Origin: Calothrix sp. CSU_2_0
Lineage (GTDB): Bacteria > Cyanobacteriota > Cyanobacteriia > Cyanobacteriales > Nostocaceae
Assembly: GCA_012034595.1 (NCBI GenBank)
Contig: JAAUPE010000003.1
Location: 1 to 64,000 of the forward strand
Reading direction: 5' to 3'
DNA length: 64,000 nucleotides
Shown here in pieces: positions 55,112 to 64,000 of this stretch. Position 1 is the stretch's first letter; every line of letters starts with the position of its first letter. The notes beneath the pieces were generated by a model. That model was not told where the DNA came from. It was given only the letters and a program-made list of their open reading frames with translations, and made no database searches. A program made the position numbers and the translations under genes.

Positions 55112-56578
55112 ATGAAGATAATTTTAGACAAAGCAATTTTTACGTCTACCTATCACTCATTTAGGAGATTTTTGCCCTATATCCTTTCTTCAAATCGGAG
55201 TAAATGGAAAGTTCTGCTAGCTACAATTATATTACTGGTAGCTGCGATTACTTTATCTTTACCAAGCGATTTACCTGTTCCAGCACGACTCACAATATTT
55301 GCCTTTTTACTTGCGGGTGTTTTGTGGTCAACAACTTCTATCAATGCAGGTTATGTCGCTTTGAGTTCGGTGATACTGCTGCTGTTGTCAGGTGGTATTC
55401 CCCAGGAACAGTTTTTCGAGTCTTTGGGTTCGGATGTTGTTTGGTTAATGATTGGTGCTTTTGTGTTGGGAGGTGCGGTTAAAGAAACTGGTTTGGCTGT
55501 ACGTTTGACCCAAATGGTTGCATCGAAAGCACGTAGCGTTAGCAGTCTTTTTTGGATGCTAACTTCAGTTCTGATTCCACTTTCATTTCTAATTCCTTCC
55601 ACTTCCGGACGTGCTGCGGTGACTTATCCCATCTTTCGCAGCATCAGCAATGTAGTAGATGACAAGCAAACTCGTCGCGCATTGTGTTTGTTAATGCCGA
55701 CTATTATCTTGGTATCAACGATTGCTTCCTTGACTGGTGCTGGTTCCCATTTAATTGCCAAAGATTTACTAGAAGAGATAACCAAACAACATATTTCCTT
55801 CGGACAGTGGGTACTTTACGGTTTACCTTTTGGTGCTGTAGCAAGTTATGCATCCTGTTGGGTAATTATGCGGTTGTTTTTGGATAAGAAACGCTTGCAA
55901 CATCAGTTAAAAATTACCCAATTCACACCCGAACCCTTATCAAGTAATGAACGAAAAACCCTGTTTATAATTTTGTTAATGTTTGGCTTGTGGTTAACAG
56001 AAAGCTGGCATGGTTTAGAAACTGCTACTGTTATTGTCATCGGAGCTTTATTACTGACAGCACCGAACTTAGGGGTAATGAAATGGAAAGATGCTGTCAA
56101 AGCCATATCTTGGAATCTGATTCTTTTTGTCGCTGCAACTCATGTTTTAGGTCATTCCCTGGTCACTTCTGGTGCATCAAAGTGGATTCTCGAACATATT
56201 TTTGACTTCAGTGATATCAACAGTGGGGGTTCCCGTTTGATCATTCTCTTAGTTCTGACAATTATTTCTCTGACTTCCCATCTCTACATGACTTCCCATA
56301 CCGCAAGAGCAGCAGCTTTGGTTCCACCTTTGCTATATCTAGCGATTAGCTTGGATGTGAACCCTGTTGCAGTCATGTTTTTAAGTACTCTGGGAATGGA
56401 TTATTGTCTGACATTTCCGGTGAGTTCTAAAGCTCTGATGGTCTACCAAGATATGGATGAAGAGAGTTTTCGTCCCAAAGATTTACTCCGTTTGAGTGCG
56501 GTGATGATTCCGATTCACTTTGGTTTGATTGTGTTGTTCTATTACACCTGGTGGAATTGGGTCGGTTTGTCTTTTTAA
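55112..56578 (+). CDS. DASS/SLC13-type anion transporter
   Basis: 488 residues with about 12-13 membrane helices. Repeated helix-loop signatures typical of divalent anion:Na+ symporters are seen: LIPSTSGRAAVTYPIF in the first half and MTSHTARAAALVPPLL in the second, the SNT-like motifs being ST(S) and SHT. Substrates of the family are sulfate, C4 dicarboxylates, tartrate or similar. A glycerate kinase gene follows after 55 bases, so glycerate or a C4 acid is a reasonable guess. Divergent from dhaK. Confidence 0.85.
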   Translation: MKIILDKAIFTSTYHSFRRFLPYILSSNRSKWKVLLATIILLVAAITLSLPSDLPVPARLTIFAFLLAGVLWSTTSINAGYVALSSVILLLLSGGIPQEQFFESLGSDVVWLMIGAFVLGGAVKETGLAVRLTQMVASKARSVSSLFWMLTSVLIPLSFLIPSTSGRAAVTYPIFRSISNVVDDKQTRRALCLLMPTIILVSTIASLTGAGSHLIAKDLLEEITKQHISFGQWVLYGLPFGAVASYASCWVIMRLFLDKKRLQHQLKITQFTPEPLSSNERKTLFIILLMFGLWLTESWHGLETATVIVIGALLLTAPNLGVMKWKDAVKAISWNLILFVAATHVLGHSLVTSGASKWILEHIFDFSDINSGGSRLIILLVLTIISLTSHLYMTSHTARAAALVPPLLYLAISLDVNPVAVMFLSTLGMDYCLTFPVSSKALMVYQDMDEESFRPKDLLRLSAVMIPIHFGLIVLFYYTWWNWVGLSF

Positions 56579-56633
56579 CCCAACAAGCACAAGTCAAAAC
56601 AAAAAAGCGGTAAGAAAGCCGCAGGAAGATAAT

Positions 56634-57808
56634 ATGACACTTAACATTCTCATCGCTCCTTCTGGTTTTAAGGAAAGTCTTGACGCAGAACAAGTTGCTG
56701 ATTGCATTGCTAACGGGATTCAAAAGGTTCTCAAGGATGTGAATATCCGTAAGGCACCTTTGGTTGATGGTGGTGAAGGTTTCACTAAAACTCTGGTGAA
56801 TGTCACAGGTGGAACTTTGCATTACCTGGAAGTAACTGGTCCAGTCAGACAAAAAATTCAGTCTCACTTTGGATTCTTGGGTGGATGTTCAGTCAAAACT
56901 GCGGTGCTAGAAATGGCTGCTGCTGCGGGGTTGCGTCTTGTCCCTCCCGATTTACGAAACCCTTTAATCACGACTACCTATGGAGTGGGTGAATTAATCA
57001 AAGCTGCTTTAGATGCTGGTGCAGAGAGGATTTTAGTTGGTTGTGGGGATTCCGGTACTAACGATGGTGGTGCGGGAATGGCGCAGGCTTTGGGTGTAAA
57101 GTTATTGGATGAAATGGTGATTCGATTGGATTGGGTGGTAGTGAGTTAATCAAACTCAAACAGATTGATTTTTCCCAAAGAGACCCACGCTTAGATAATG
57201 TAGTGATTGATGTCGCTTGCAACTGGCATAATCTATTGTGTGGCGATCGCGGTGTTGCCAAGGTATTTGGTCCTCAAAAAGGAGCATCACCAGCAATCGT
57301 CGAACAAATGGCTTTAGGTTTAGAACATTACGCTGCCGTCATTCAAGGTGATTTGGGTATAGGTGTGCGGGAAATGCCTGGTAGCGGTGCATCGGGGGGA
57401 TTGGGTACGGGTTTATATGCACTGATTGGTGCGACATTACACCCCCGTTACGATATTGTCATGCAATATTTGGAATTAGATAGTTTGATTCCTGAAGTCG
57501 ATTTAGTAATTACCGCAGAGGGATGTATTGATTTTCAAACCCCACGGGGTAAAATTCCCGCAGAAGTAGCAAAAAGAGCCAAAATTTACGGTCTACCAGT
57601 GATTGCTTTAGTCGGAACAGTGGGAGAAGGTGCGGAAATTAATTTAGAACATGGGATAGACTACTTTACCAGTATTTTGAGCTATCCATGTGGTTTAAAC
57701 GAAGCGATAAATCAAACCGCTACCCTACTTACAGATGCAGCCGAACAAATTGCCCGGTTATTATTAGTTGGAAAGGAAATTAGACGCTGTACTTTGACAG
57801 GTTGGTAA
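56634..57808 (+). pseudogene. Glycerate 2-kinase, frameshifted
   Basis: Glycerate kinase of the GlxK/GarK family makes 2-phosphoglycerate from glycerate and ATP. ATG 56634 follows AGGAAGA. The first part has IAPSGFKESLDAEQVA, VDGGEGFTKTLV and GCGDSGTNDGGAGMAQALG. After KLLDE the frame breaks in the AAA run at 57112-57114 and ends at 57149. The rest (GLGGSELIKL..., GSGASGGLGTG, TAEGCIDFQT, ALVGTVG) continues in another frame to 57808. One more A would give about 391 residues, slightly above the usual 370-380. Sequencing error or recent decay. Confidence 0.88.
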
Positions 57809-57949
57809 GTAGATTTTACAGCTAAATATTTAGTTAATAGCCGTTTTAGCTCCTCAAATAATACTCATAGCAAAGTATTTTGAGGGGCTTAAAATTTTGC
57901 ATTTTGCATTTTGCAGAGAATATTCAAAAAATTTCATCAGGGAAAGCTC

Positions 57950-58321
57950 ATGAATCGGATTTTAATCGTAGAAGACGAAGCACAAATCGCAGGGTTTATT
58001 GATAAAGGGTTAAAAAAGAAAGGCTTTCAGACAACGATTGCCAGCAATGGGGAAGAAGCTTTACAAATATTAGAAGACAATTTATTTGACCTATTACTGT
58101 TAGATATACAGCTACCAATAAAAGATGGATGGAGTGTCTTAGAGGAATTGCGATCGCAGAAAAATTTAATTCCAATTATTGTCATGACAGCTTGTTATGA
58201 TGTCGAGGAAAAAATTAGCAAATTACCTCATCAAAATATAGATTATGTGAGTAAACCTTTTAGATTTGCAGAGCTACTGGTGAGGATTCAAAATCTTTTG
58301 GGATTATATTGCCACACATAA
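57950..58321 (+). CDS. Single-domain response regulator (CheY-like)
   Basis: About 123 residues from ATG 57950 (MNRILIVEDEAQIAG); GGGAAAG precedes it, while a start at 57911 adds 13 odd residues. Acid pocket Glu8/Asp9, phosphate acceptor Asp52 in LLLLDIQLP, Thr in VMTACYD and Lys in VSKPFRFAELL. There is no output domain, so it probably acts by protein contact or lost its effector. A partner kinase is not seen. It may respond to the nearby transport genes. Confidence 0.85.
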   Translation: MNRILIVEDEAQIAGFIDKGLKKKGFQTTIASNGEEALQILEDNLFDLLLLDIQLPIKDGWSVLEELRSQKNLIPIIVMTACYDVEEKISKLPHQNIDYVSKPFRFAELLVRIQNLLGLYCHT

Positions 58322-58421
58322 ATCTATATATTTAGGTAACGCACCCTACTAATAAAAATAGAGGCATTATATTAATCGTCTACTACAAATTATCAAAGTA
58401 AATTACACCTAAATAATATAT

Positions 58422-60014
58422 TTAAAACTTAAATGTAGTCCGCACAGTTCCAACAACAATACTACTATTACTATCATTATGTTCGGGATTAGTAATTACA
58501 AATACACCTGGAGTAATCGAGATATTGTCAGTCACCTGAAACTTATAAAAGCCTTCTATATGCAATGAAGTATCGCGATCGGCAACAAGACTACTACTCG
58601 TAACTTTTGGTGGCATTCCCACAATCAAACCTGCCAAATTGCCCTTACCACCTAAATCTGGCATCGCTAAACTCACAGCATAATTCCAAATATCTGCTTC
58701 ATCATTACTAACTTTTGCATCTGCTTGGATATAACCAACCCAACCCGAAAGAATCAGATTTGGATTAATTTTTAAACTAGTTTCCAAACCGAAAGCATCA
58801 GTAGCAGTAGAAACATTACCAAATGGTCTACGAGCGATTAAACTACCCGTACTACCAGTTAAATTCACCCCACTTTCACCACCACCAGCATAATAGGAAT
58901 GAAGGTAAGTTAAAGCAATTCCAAAACTGTCCGATGGCTGAAAAGTCACATTCCCCAACGCTGCATAATTTCCATCAAATAAACCATTTTTATCAGTAGG
59001 TAATGCAGCATCATTTGTGATGTAAGCGAAAGCTAAATTTGTACTTTGATTAACTTGGTAATTAATCCCTAATCCCGTTCCCTCTATAGACCGTAAAATG
59101 GGATTGTAGCGACCAAAACGGGAAATAGCACCACTACCACTACTATCCAAAGGATTCAGAGGTTCTGCAATATCGTTTAATTCCATCTCCCATGCAGCGA
59201 CGGTAATTTTCAAGCGATCGCCAACCGGAAATTGATAGTACAATTCACCCAAACCCACATCATTACCACTATCTTCATCAAAACCCAAACGAGTCATTCG
59301 GGTTCCTGTGATACTATCATCTAATTCTGCAATATTCCCCGCTTCCAAACGCAAATTTAAAGTATCTTTTCCCGTAAAACTAGTGACAAAATTTAAACGA
59401 GTACGCTGACCTAGAGTTATATTTTCATCCAATTCTGAATTATTATTCGGGTTGTTATCATCATCAGCATTCTCACCAAATACCCCAGCAACTCCGAAAA
59501 TCACTTCACCTTCGAGTTTCGTAGTCGTAGAAAATTGATTCGCTTCTAACTCCGCAGTTTTCGCTTCCAGTGAATCAACTCGACTGCGAAGAGTTGCTAA
59601 TTCCGCTTTGAATTCTTCTTGCAAGCGCTGCAAAGTTGCTAAATCTTCTTTCTTCACCAAGTCAGCTGTCGCTGTGGCAATCAGCTCGTTAACCCGATCT
59701 AAACAAGCATTTAAACCTGCTGCAAATTCATATCGTGTCATCCCCCGATTTCCCCGATAGGTTCCATTCGGATACCCAGCCACGCAACCATAACGTTCCA
59801 CCAAAGATTGTAATGCTTGAAAAGCCCAGTCTGTAGGTTGGACATCGGAAAGTTGGGAAACAGATGAAACTTGAGAAATAAATTCTGGGGAATAAGGCTG
59901 ATGTTCCGTAGCGAAGCTGATATTTGCAGTGGAGAGAGTTTTGATACAAATACCTAGAGATATCAATACAGCCTGAGATAACACTGAAGATATAGATATA
60001 GCCTTTTTTGTCAT
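58422..60014 (-). CDS. SLH-domain OprB-type outer-membrane porin
   Basis: 530 residues of the cyanobacterial porin family. After a signal peptide comes an SLH domain (VQPTDWAFQALQSLVERYGCVAGYPNG and RGMTRYEFAAGLNACLDRV) that binds cell-wall polymers, a coiled coil (about 110-160, LVKKEDLATLQRLQEEFKAELATLRSR...), then an OprB-like beta barrel ending in Phe (TVRTTFKF). These porins pass ions and small solutes; relatives have been linked to iron uptake. The location near the dha and fut loci is suggestive only. Confidence 0.88.
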   Translation of the reverse strand: MTKKAISISSVLSQAVLISLGICIKTLSTANISFATEHQPYSPEFISQVSSVSQLSDVQPTDWAFQALQSLVERYGCVAGYPNGTYRGNRGMTRYEFAAGLNACLDRVNELIATATADLVKKEDLATLQRLQEEFKAELATLRSRVDSLEAKTAELEANQFSTTTKLEGEVIFGVAGVFGENADDDNNPNNNSELDENITLGQRTRLNFVTSFTGKDTLNLRLEAGNIAELDDSITGTRMTRLGFDEDSGNDVGLGELYYQFPVGDRLKITVAAWEMELNDIAEPLNPLDSSGSGAISRFGRYNPILRSIEGTGLGINYQVNQSTNLAFAYITNDAALPTDKNGLFDGNYAALGNVTFQPSDSFGIALTYLHSYYAGGGESGVNLTGSTGSLIARRPFGNVSTATDAFGLETSLKINPNLILSGWVGYIQADAKVSNDEADIWNYAVSLAMPDLGGKGNLAGLIVGMPPKVTSSSLVADRDTSLHIEGFYKFQVTDNISITPGVFVITNPEHNDSNSSIVVGTVRTTFKF

Positions 60015-60176
60015 ATTTCAATCGCACCTGAAATTTATATACTGAGTAAGTATAAATTATACTTGGTGATTTTGAAATTTAATGAAACTCGGAACAAAAG
60101 TGTGGCAATTTTAATGTATTAATTTTAAAGTATTAATTTAGATGTCCTCCATCTCATAAGCAAAAATAGTTGATAT

Positions 60177-60719
60177 ATGTTTTCTCTTCCAATCCGTCTT
60201 TTGATAGTAACTATCTTAGTTCTACCCTTAGTATTTGGGTGTGCTAACCCGAAGAGTTTTGCAACTCCTCAAGATTCCAATTCTGCCAATGTTCAAACAG
60301 AGACACAACAAGGGCAAACCCAAGAAAAATCCCAGAGAAAAACTCAAGGTGTAAGTGGTACAGTAACCCGTGTTACAGGAAATCAAATGCCTACTATTGG
60401 AGAAAATCGTCAAAGAAGTAAACCTCAACCAGTAAAAACTAGCGTTTGGGTTTTTTCTGGACGCATTCCAGCTAAGGGTACTAGTTTATCTATTACTGAA
60501 GCAAAGCAAAATTTTAAATTGGTAACTCAAGTTAGAACTGATAAAAATGGTAAGTTCTTCGTGAAATTACCTACCGGAGAATATACTATTTTTGCCCAGT
60601 ATGGGAATGATTTGTACTTAAATTCTTTCTTGGGTGATGGTAGTTTTAAAACTGTACAGGTTACTGAAGGGGAAGTCACAGAAACACGCTTAGTTAACAG
60701 TGAAAATGCCTCTTTTTAA
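60177..60719 (+). CDS. Lipoprotein with carboxypeptidase-regulatory-like domain
   Basis: 180 residues. Signal peptide with lipobox LVFGC (Cys22). A polar Gln/Thr-rich linker (about 25-55) is followed by a beta-sandwich: VSGTVTRVTGNQMP, VWVFSGRIP, VRTDKNGKFFVKLPTGEYTIFAQYGNDLY and VTEGEVTETRLVN. It is of the CarboxypepD_reg type, found in envelope and carbohydrate-binding proteins. Function unknown. It is transcribed away from the porin. Confidence 0.75.
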   Translation: MFSLPIRLLIVTILVLPLVFGCANPKSFATPQDSNSANVQTETQQGQTQEKSQRKTQGVSGTVTRVTGNQMPTIGENRQRSKPQPVKTSVWVFSGRIPAKGTSLSITEAKQNFKLVTQVRTDKNGKFFVKLPTGEYTIFAQYGNDLYLNSFLGDGSFKTVQVTEGEVTETRLVNSENASF

Positions 60720-60752
60720 GGAAACACCAAGAAATAAATTCTCCAAAATATT

Positions 60753-60776
60753 GTAGGGGTAGGGTTTCCCCACCCT
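60753..60776 (+). repeat. GC-rich dispersed hairpin (GTAGGGG family)
   Basis: GTAGGGGTAGGGTTTCCCCA followed by CCCT. The neighbouring sequence (AATAAATTCTCC before, GATGATATGTTAAG after) matches the surroundings of the copy at 2283. Confidence 0.75.
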
Positions 60777-60958
60777 TTAAGATGATATGTTAAGGGATAA
60801 CCAAAAAATAAATTACCCAATTTTGTGGGATGGGCATCCTGCCCGTCTTTGATAATTTGCGGGCAAGATGCCCACACCACAAGAAATTTTTGGGTATTTT
60901 TTTAATTGGAAGTCCCTAACTGTCAGTTTCCGTCCCTGTAAAAGAAAAATAATATCTT

Positions 60959-61540
60959 CTATGAATCGCTGGTTGGTTCTAATCGATTTGTCCCATGAAG
61001 TTTGATAAAGCTATCAAATGCATACCAAGCTAATACATACCAAGGAATAATATCAAATTGTAAACCTTTAATTATTAGTTGACGAATCGCCAAACAACCT
61101 AATCCAAATGGAAATAAAACCCGTATATCTAGCTGCCCATCTGTAGCTTGTTTAACACGCTGATTTAAGTCAATGACTGGATTCGATACTGCGATCGCAG
61201 CATCAGTATGAACCTCGACAATATCACCAAAAATTATTCCTAAATCTTTTAGGGTTACCATGACATTTTTCCAACTATCTTCACCTTCATGGTTAATAGT
61301 TATACTACCTTGGTCAAGATTCATTCGTACTTGGTTGATATTGCCATGTTCTTGCAAAGCATTAACAAGTGGCTGGATTTGCTCTAATTTACGATGTCTT
61401 TGAGCTACTCGCAAGCGCAATCTTCCTGGTGTATCGCTGATAATTTTTGCGTAAGTTTGAGTAGTATTTGCAATTGTTCTCACTTTTGAATGCTTGGGTT
61501 TTGGCATTTTTGTTTGACTAACAAAACCATTTTTTAACAC
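60959..61540 (-). CDS. HMA-like domain protein with membrane segment
   Basis: 193 residues. After a basic N-terminus there is a ferredoxin-like HMA_2-type domain (about 32-110: KIISDTPGRLRLRVAQRHRKLEQIQPLV...INQVRMNLDQGSITINHEG) without the Cys-x-x-Cys metal site, then one or two membrane segments (about 140-175, FPFGLGCLAIRQLIIKGLQ, IPWYVLAWYAF). Genes of this type stand next to P1B-type ATPases. It is probably part of the metal-transport group to its right. Confidence 0.72.
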   Translation of the reverse strand: MLKNGFVSQTKMPKPKHSKVRTIANTTQTYAKIISDTPGRLRLRVAQRHRKLEQIQPLVNALQEHGNINQVRMNLDQGSITINHEGEDSWKNVMVTLKDLGIIFGDIVEVHTDAAIAVSNPVIDLNQRVKQATDGQLDIRVLFPFGLGCLAIRQLIIKGLQFDIIPWYVLAWYAFDSFIKLHGTNRLEPTSDS

Positions 61541-61763
61541 GGTTACACCTTCCTGATGATTTTGGATTTTGAATTAGATCGATTAGAAATTAGATGTATT
61601 GTGTAGGTTGGATGGAGTGAAACGCAACCTAATATTATAATTATCTCATCCGTGTTGGGCTGTGTCCGTTAGGAAATGCTACACCCAACCTACAAGACTT
61701 TATTAAGACGGATTTTAGATTACCTATTTTTTTAATTTAATTTTAAAATTAAATCTAAGTTTG

Positions 61764-61984
61764 TAGGACTTACACACGTACAAACGAATCATCTTGTGTA
61801 TCAACGTAAATACGTTGTTTCAGGCTTTTATAAACCCACTTTGTTAATTGCAATCCCTTGGTGGGAAGCCGAAAAATCAAGGTCAAAGCGCTGAAAATAA
61901 TACCCCTTATTTTGATTTTTCTGTCAAATCTTGCCACGGGGATGCATCCCTGTGGCAAAGTTTGATGTCAATGCGTAAGTCCTA
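61764..61984. mobile_element. MITE-like element with TAGGACTTAC inverted ends
   Basis: 221 bases bounded by TAGGACTTACACA (61764-61776) and TGCGTAAGTCCTA (61972-61984), inverted with one mismatch. The outermost TA at each end fits the TA target duplication of IS630/Tc1-mariner elements. Inside is a smaller hairpin, TTGCCACGGG...CCTGTGGCAA (61931-61958). The inner open frame of 62 codons resembles no transposase. I recall similar ends in cyanobacterial MITEs. Confidence 0.6.
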
Positions 61985-62091
61985 GTTTGTATTCATTTCT
62001 TGATAGCAAAGTAAACCGAGTTTCTTTTTCTTCACATCAATAATCAAATAAAATATCCTCACCAGATATTTCTCAATTGTAATCATTCATA

Positions 62092-62114
62092 AGGGTGGGA
62101 AAACCCCACCCCTA
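62092..62114 (-). repeat. GC-rich dispersed hairpin (GTAGGGG family)
   Basis: GGGTGGGAAAACCCCACCCC plus TAC, ten bases after the DUF5132 stop codon; it may act as its terminator. Confidence 0.75.
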
Positions 62115-62124
62115 CATAATGTTC

Positions 62125-62427
62125 CTATCCTTGACTGTTTTCGGCTGTTTCTGAATGGCTTGCAGCTTCAAATGCAGGTAATTGCTTGGATTCGGCAATT
62201 TCGGCTCTAGCTTCTGCTACAATATCTTCCCAGGTTTCGCCAAGTTCAGCAAATGCACCTTTACTCTTCTCATAAAGGGCTATTCCACCTTTAATTAGAG
62301 ATTTGGCTACGGGTTTACCAACACCAGCAACAACAGGAATAAGAACGGGTGCTAGCAATACTGCACCAATACCTGCGATAATTCCAGGTGCGCCTGCATC
62401 TTCGACGAAATCAGTAATTTTTGCCAT
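62125..62427 (-). CDS. DUF5132-type small membrane protein, probable partner of the P-type ATPase
   Basis: 100 residues. A Gly/Pro-rich membrane segment (GAPGIIAGIGAVLLAPVLIPVVAGVG) is followed by an amphipathic helix (LIKGGIALYEKSKGAF) and an acidic helix, WEDIVAEARAEIAES. This layout resembles DUF1490/PacL1 proteins of mycobacteria, which scaffold P1B ATPases; the shared DIVAEAR-like motif is suggestive. It follows the ATPase gene on the same strand by 253 bases. GGAGG lies just upstream of its ATG (about 62437-62441 on the plus map). Confidence 0.7.
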   Translation of the reverse strand: MAKITDFVEDAGAPGIIAGIGAVLLAPVLIPVVAGVGKPVAKSLIKGGIALYEKSKGAFAELGETWEDIVAEARAEIAESKQLPAFEAASHSETAENSQG

Positions 62428-62680
62428 GATTCTTTTCCTCCAGGAAATTTATAAATTGGGACAAAGCTGTCTAGCATAATCCTTTTAGGATAGCTAAGAT
62501 ATCTAGCTGATGGTAGAGTTTTGAAAGTTAAGAATTAGGAGTTGAGAGTTAAAAATTGAGAATGTAGAGACACGATATATTGTGTCTGAGGTAAGTTTTT
62601 AATAATTTAAATCCTTCTCACATCTTTTCCCGATCGCTCTTAAAACTTCTAACTCATCATTCATAACTCTTAACTTTTTT
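62428..62680. repeat. Spacer with GTTAGGA-type tandem repeats
   Basis: 62525-62562 holds AGTTAAGAATTAGGAGTTGAG-like heptamers, and 62642-62672 the inverted CTAACTC type. No gene seen. Confidence 0.6.
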
Positions 62681-64000
62681 CTACTTCCGACTTCCTGTTA
62701 AAATTGGACGCAAGCCATTAATCCCTGCGACTACTGTCGAACCGTTGTTGACAACGGTAGCTGCGAGGGGGTTGAGTCCAAATAAGGTGGCTACTACCAA
62801 AGCTGCTAGGTTGGGAATGGCGATGATGCTGGTGTTTTGCCGAATCAATTGTTGAGCTTTGCGGGCAATTTCAATTGCTTCGAGCAAACCGTGTAAGTCG
62901 TTTTGCATCAATACTAAGTCTGCTGTTTCACGGGCAATGTCGGAACCGTTGGCAAAGGAGACGGAAACGTCCGCATAAGCTAATGCGGGTGAGTCGTTAA
63001 TGCCATCACCAACGAATGCGACTGTTTTACCTGTTTCGTGCAGTTGTCGAACTACATCTGCTTTCTGTTCGGGGAAGGCTTCAGCGTGGGTATGGGCTGG
63101 GGAAATACCTAATTGGGTCGCGACAGCAGTTGCCGTGCGTTTGTTGTCTCCGGTGAGCATGTGAACTTCTACACCTTCGACTGTCATCAACGCTGTAATG
63201 ACTTCCTTGCTTTCGGATCGCAGTACATCATTATACTCTATTATGCCTTGCAGTTGTCCGTCGCTGGCAACATATATTGCTGATGCGGGTTTGTCTAACA
63301 ATTCATCTACGGCTGTCATGTCAATTTCTTGCTGACGTAGAAAACGTTCGCTACCGACATAGACTTTTTTACCGTCGATAATTGCTTCAACCCCCAAACC
63401 TAGTTGATAATCCCATTTTTCGCGAGTCAAAACACTGACTTGCTGCGATTCGGCATGACGGACGATCGCTTCGGCTACGGGATGTGTTAATCGTTGTTCG
63501 GCTGTTGCTGCGATCGCTAAAACTTGTGATTCGGAAATGTCGGAGTTAAAGCTTCTCACGTCGGTAACGGCAATTTCCCCTTTGGTGAGTGTACCTGTTT
63601 TATCAAATACAATCGTATCGACACTGGCGAGTTGCTCTAATGCCCTGCCACTACGGATGAGAACGCCGCGACGAGCTGCATAGGAAAGTGCTGCGATACT
63701 GTCGTCGGTACAGATACGCGGATTCCGGTGGCAAAGTCGAGGGTGAGGATACTTGCTGCACGGGCAGGGTTGCGTGTCAGGGCAAATACGGTTCCCCCAA
63801 GTAATAATGTTGGCACGACTGCTTTCTGGGCAAGTTTTGCAGCATAGTTTTCCATGCGGGTATCGTGAACTGGTGCTTCCTGCATGAGTTGAATGCTCTT
63901 GCCGACGCAGGTATCGTTACCGAGTCGTTCTGCGAGGATGTAAATTTGCCCTTCTCTGACTAAGGTGGAAGCGTAGACAGATTGCCCTTTGCGCTTCATC
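62681..64000 (-). pseudogene. P1B-like heavy-metal P-type ATPase, 5' cut by window edge and frameshifted
   Basis: The C-terminal two thirds of a metal-pumping ATPase. DKTGTLTKGE (phosphorylated Asp), MLTGDN, GDGINDSPALAYADVSVSF and two last helices are intact. The part before (63700-64000) contains the actuator end and LDFATGIRVSVPTTV. The frame breaks near 63694-63699: adding one C on the plus strand (GCGATAC to GCCGATAC) rejoins VPTTV to SAALSYAARRGVLIRSG. Where copper ATPases have CPC before the TPTA motif, this protein has D-F-A, so the metal site differs. The start is outside the window. Confidence 0.85.

Larger units (their letters stand above)
61541..62124. other. Spacer with a MITE-like element and hairpins
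   Basis: Contains a dispersed repeat (61600-61700; GTAGGTTGGATGGAGTG, GTCCGTTAGGAAATGC), the MITE at 61764-61984 and the GC-rich hairpin at 62092-62114. No gene is accepted. Confidence 0.65.

Noticed and set aside
61770-61958. Minus-strand frame of 62 codons inside the MITE.
   Set aside because: It spans the inner hairpin, resembles no transposase and has no ribosome site.

Overview
The window reads as chromosome of a filamentous, very probably heterocyst-forming cyanobacterium (Nostocales). The evidence is dense GCGATCGC (HIP1) octamers in genes and spacers, many short tandem heptamer repeats between genes, cyanobacterial gene neighbourhoods (folD-crtE-DUF212, futA-futB-futC), and a tandem array of short promoter-RNA-terminator units at the left edge that looks like NsiR1, the HetR-dependent heterocyst small RNA. 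No rRNA, tRNA, CRISPR array, prophage or intact insertion sequence was seen. The right end cuts through a P-type ATPase gene.

Layout. 1-5.6 kb: small-RNA array, argJ, a fused thiO-thiG gene, a small membrane protein and a ferredoxin. 5.6-9.8 kb: cimA, hpnH (hopanoid side chain), and a hicBA toxin-antitoxin pair bracketed by two kinds of repeat. 9.8-22 kb: mostly single genes (DUF4112, hydrolase, glycosyltransferase, YjbQ, VOC protein, SDR, murG, an orphan AAA ATPase, AI-2E-type permease, NUDIX). 22-31 kb: folD, crtE, DUF212, two small hydrophobic paralogues, acyl-ACP synthetase, YlqD and pyruvate dehydrogenase E2. 31-36 kb: Uma2, then a minus-strand group of DUF4178, a membrane-anchored aminopropyltransferase, a tiny serine-rich secreted protein and a two-span membrane protein. 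36-40.6 kb: two secreted cysteine-paired HEAT-repeat proteins and a large pentapeptide-repeat membrane protein, the best candidate for an undescribed system. 40.7-44 kb: rtcB, a methyltransferase and a HAD protein. 45-50 kb: a complete ferric-iron ABC importer with two binding proteins. 50-57.8 kb: PTS-type dihydroxyacetone kinase (dhaK-dhaL-dhaM) divergent from a DASS-type anion transporter and a glycerate kinase. 58-60.7 kb: response regulator, SLH/OprB porin, lipoprotein. 61-64 kb: a metal-transport group (HMA-like protein, DUF5132 protein, P1B-type ATPase without CPC).

How the genes may work together. Glycerate kinase gives 2-phosphoglycerate, which enolase turns into PEP, the phosphate donor for the enzyme I part of DhaM. 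The 50-58 kb locus could therefore couple uptake of a C3 or C4 acid to phosphorylation of dihydroxyacetone. The iron importer and the metal ATPase group are separate ion-handling units.

Caution. Four genes (crtE, DUF212, glycerate kinase and the P-type ATPase) each carry a single-base frameshift that is repaired by adding one base to a short run of identical bases. This points to sequencing or assembly error more than to gene decay.
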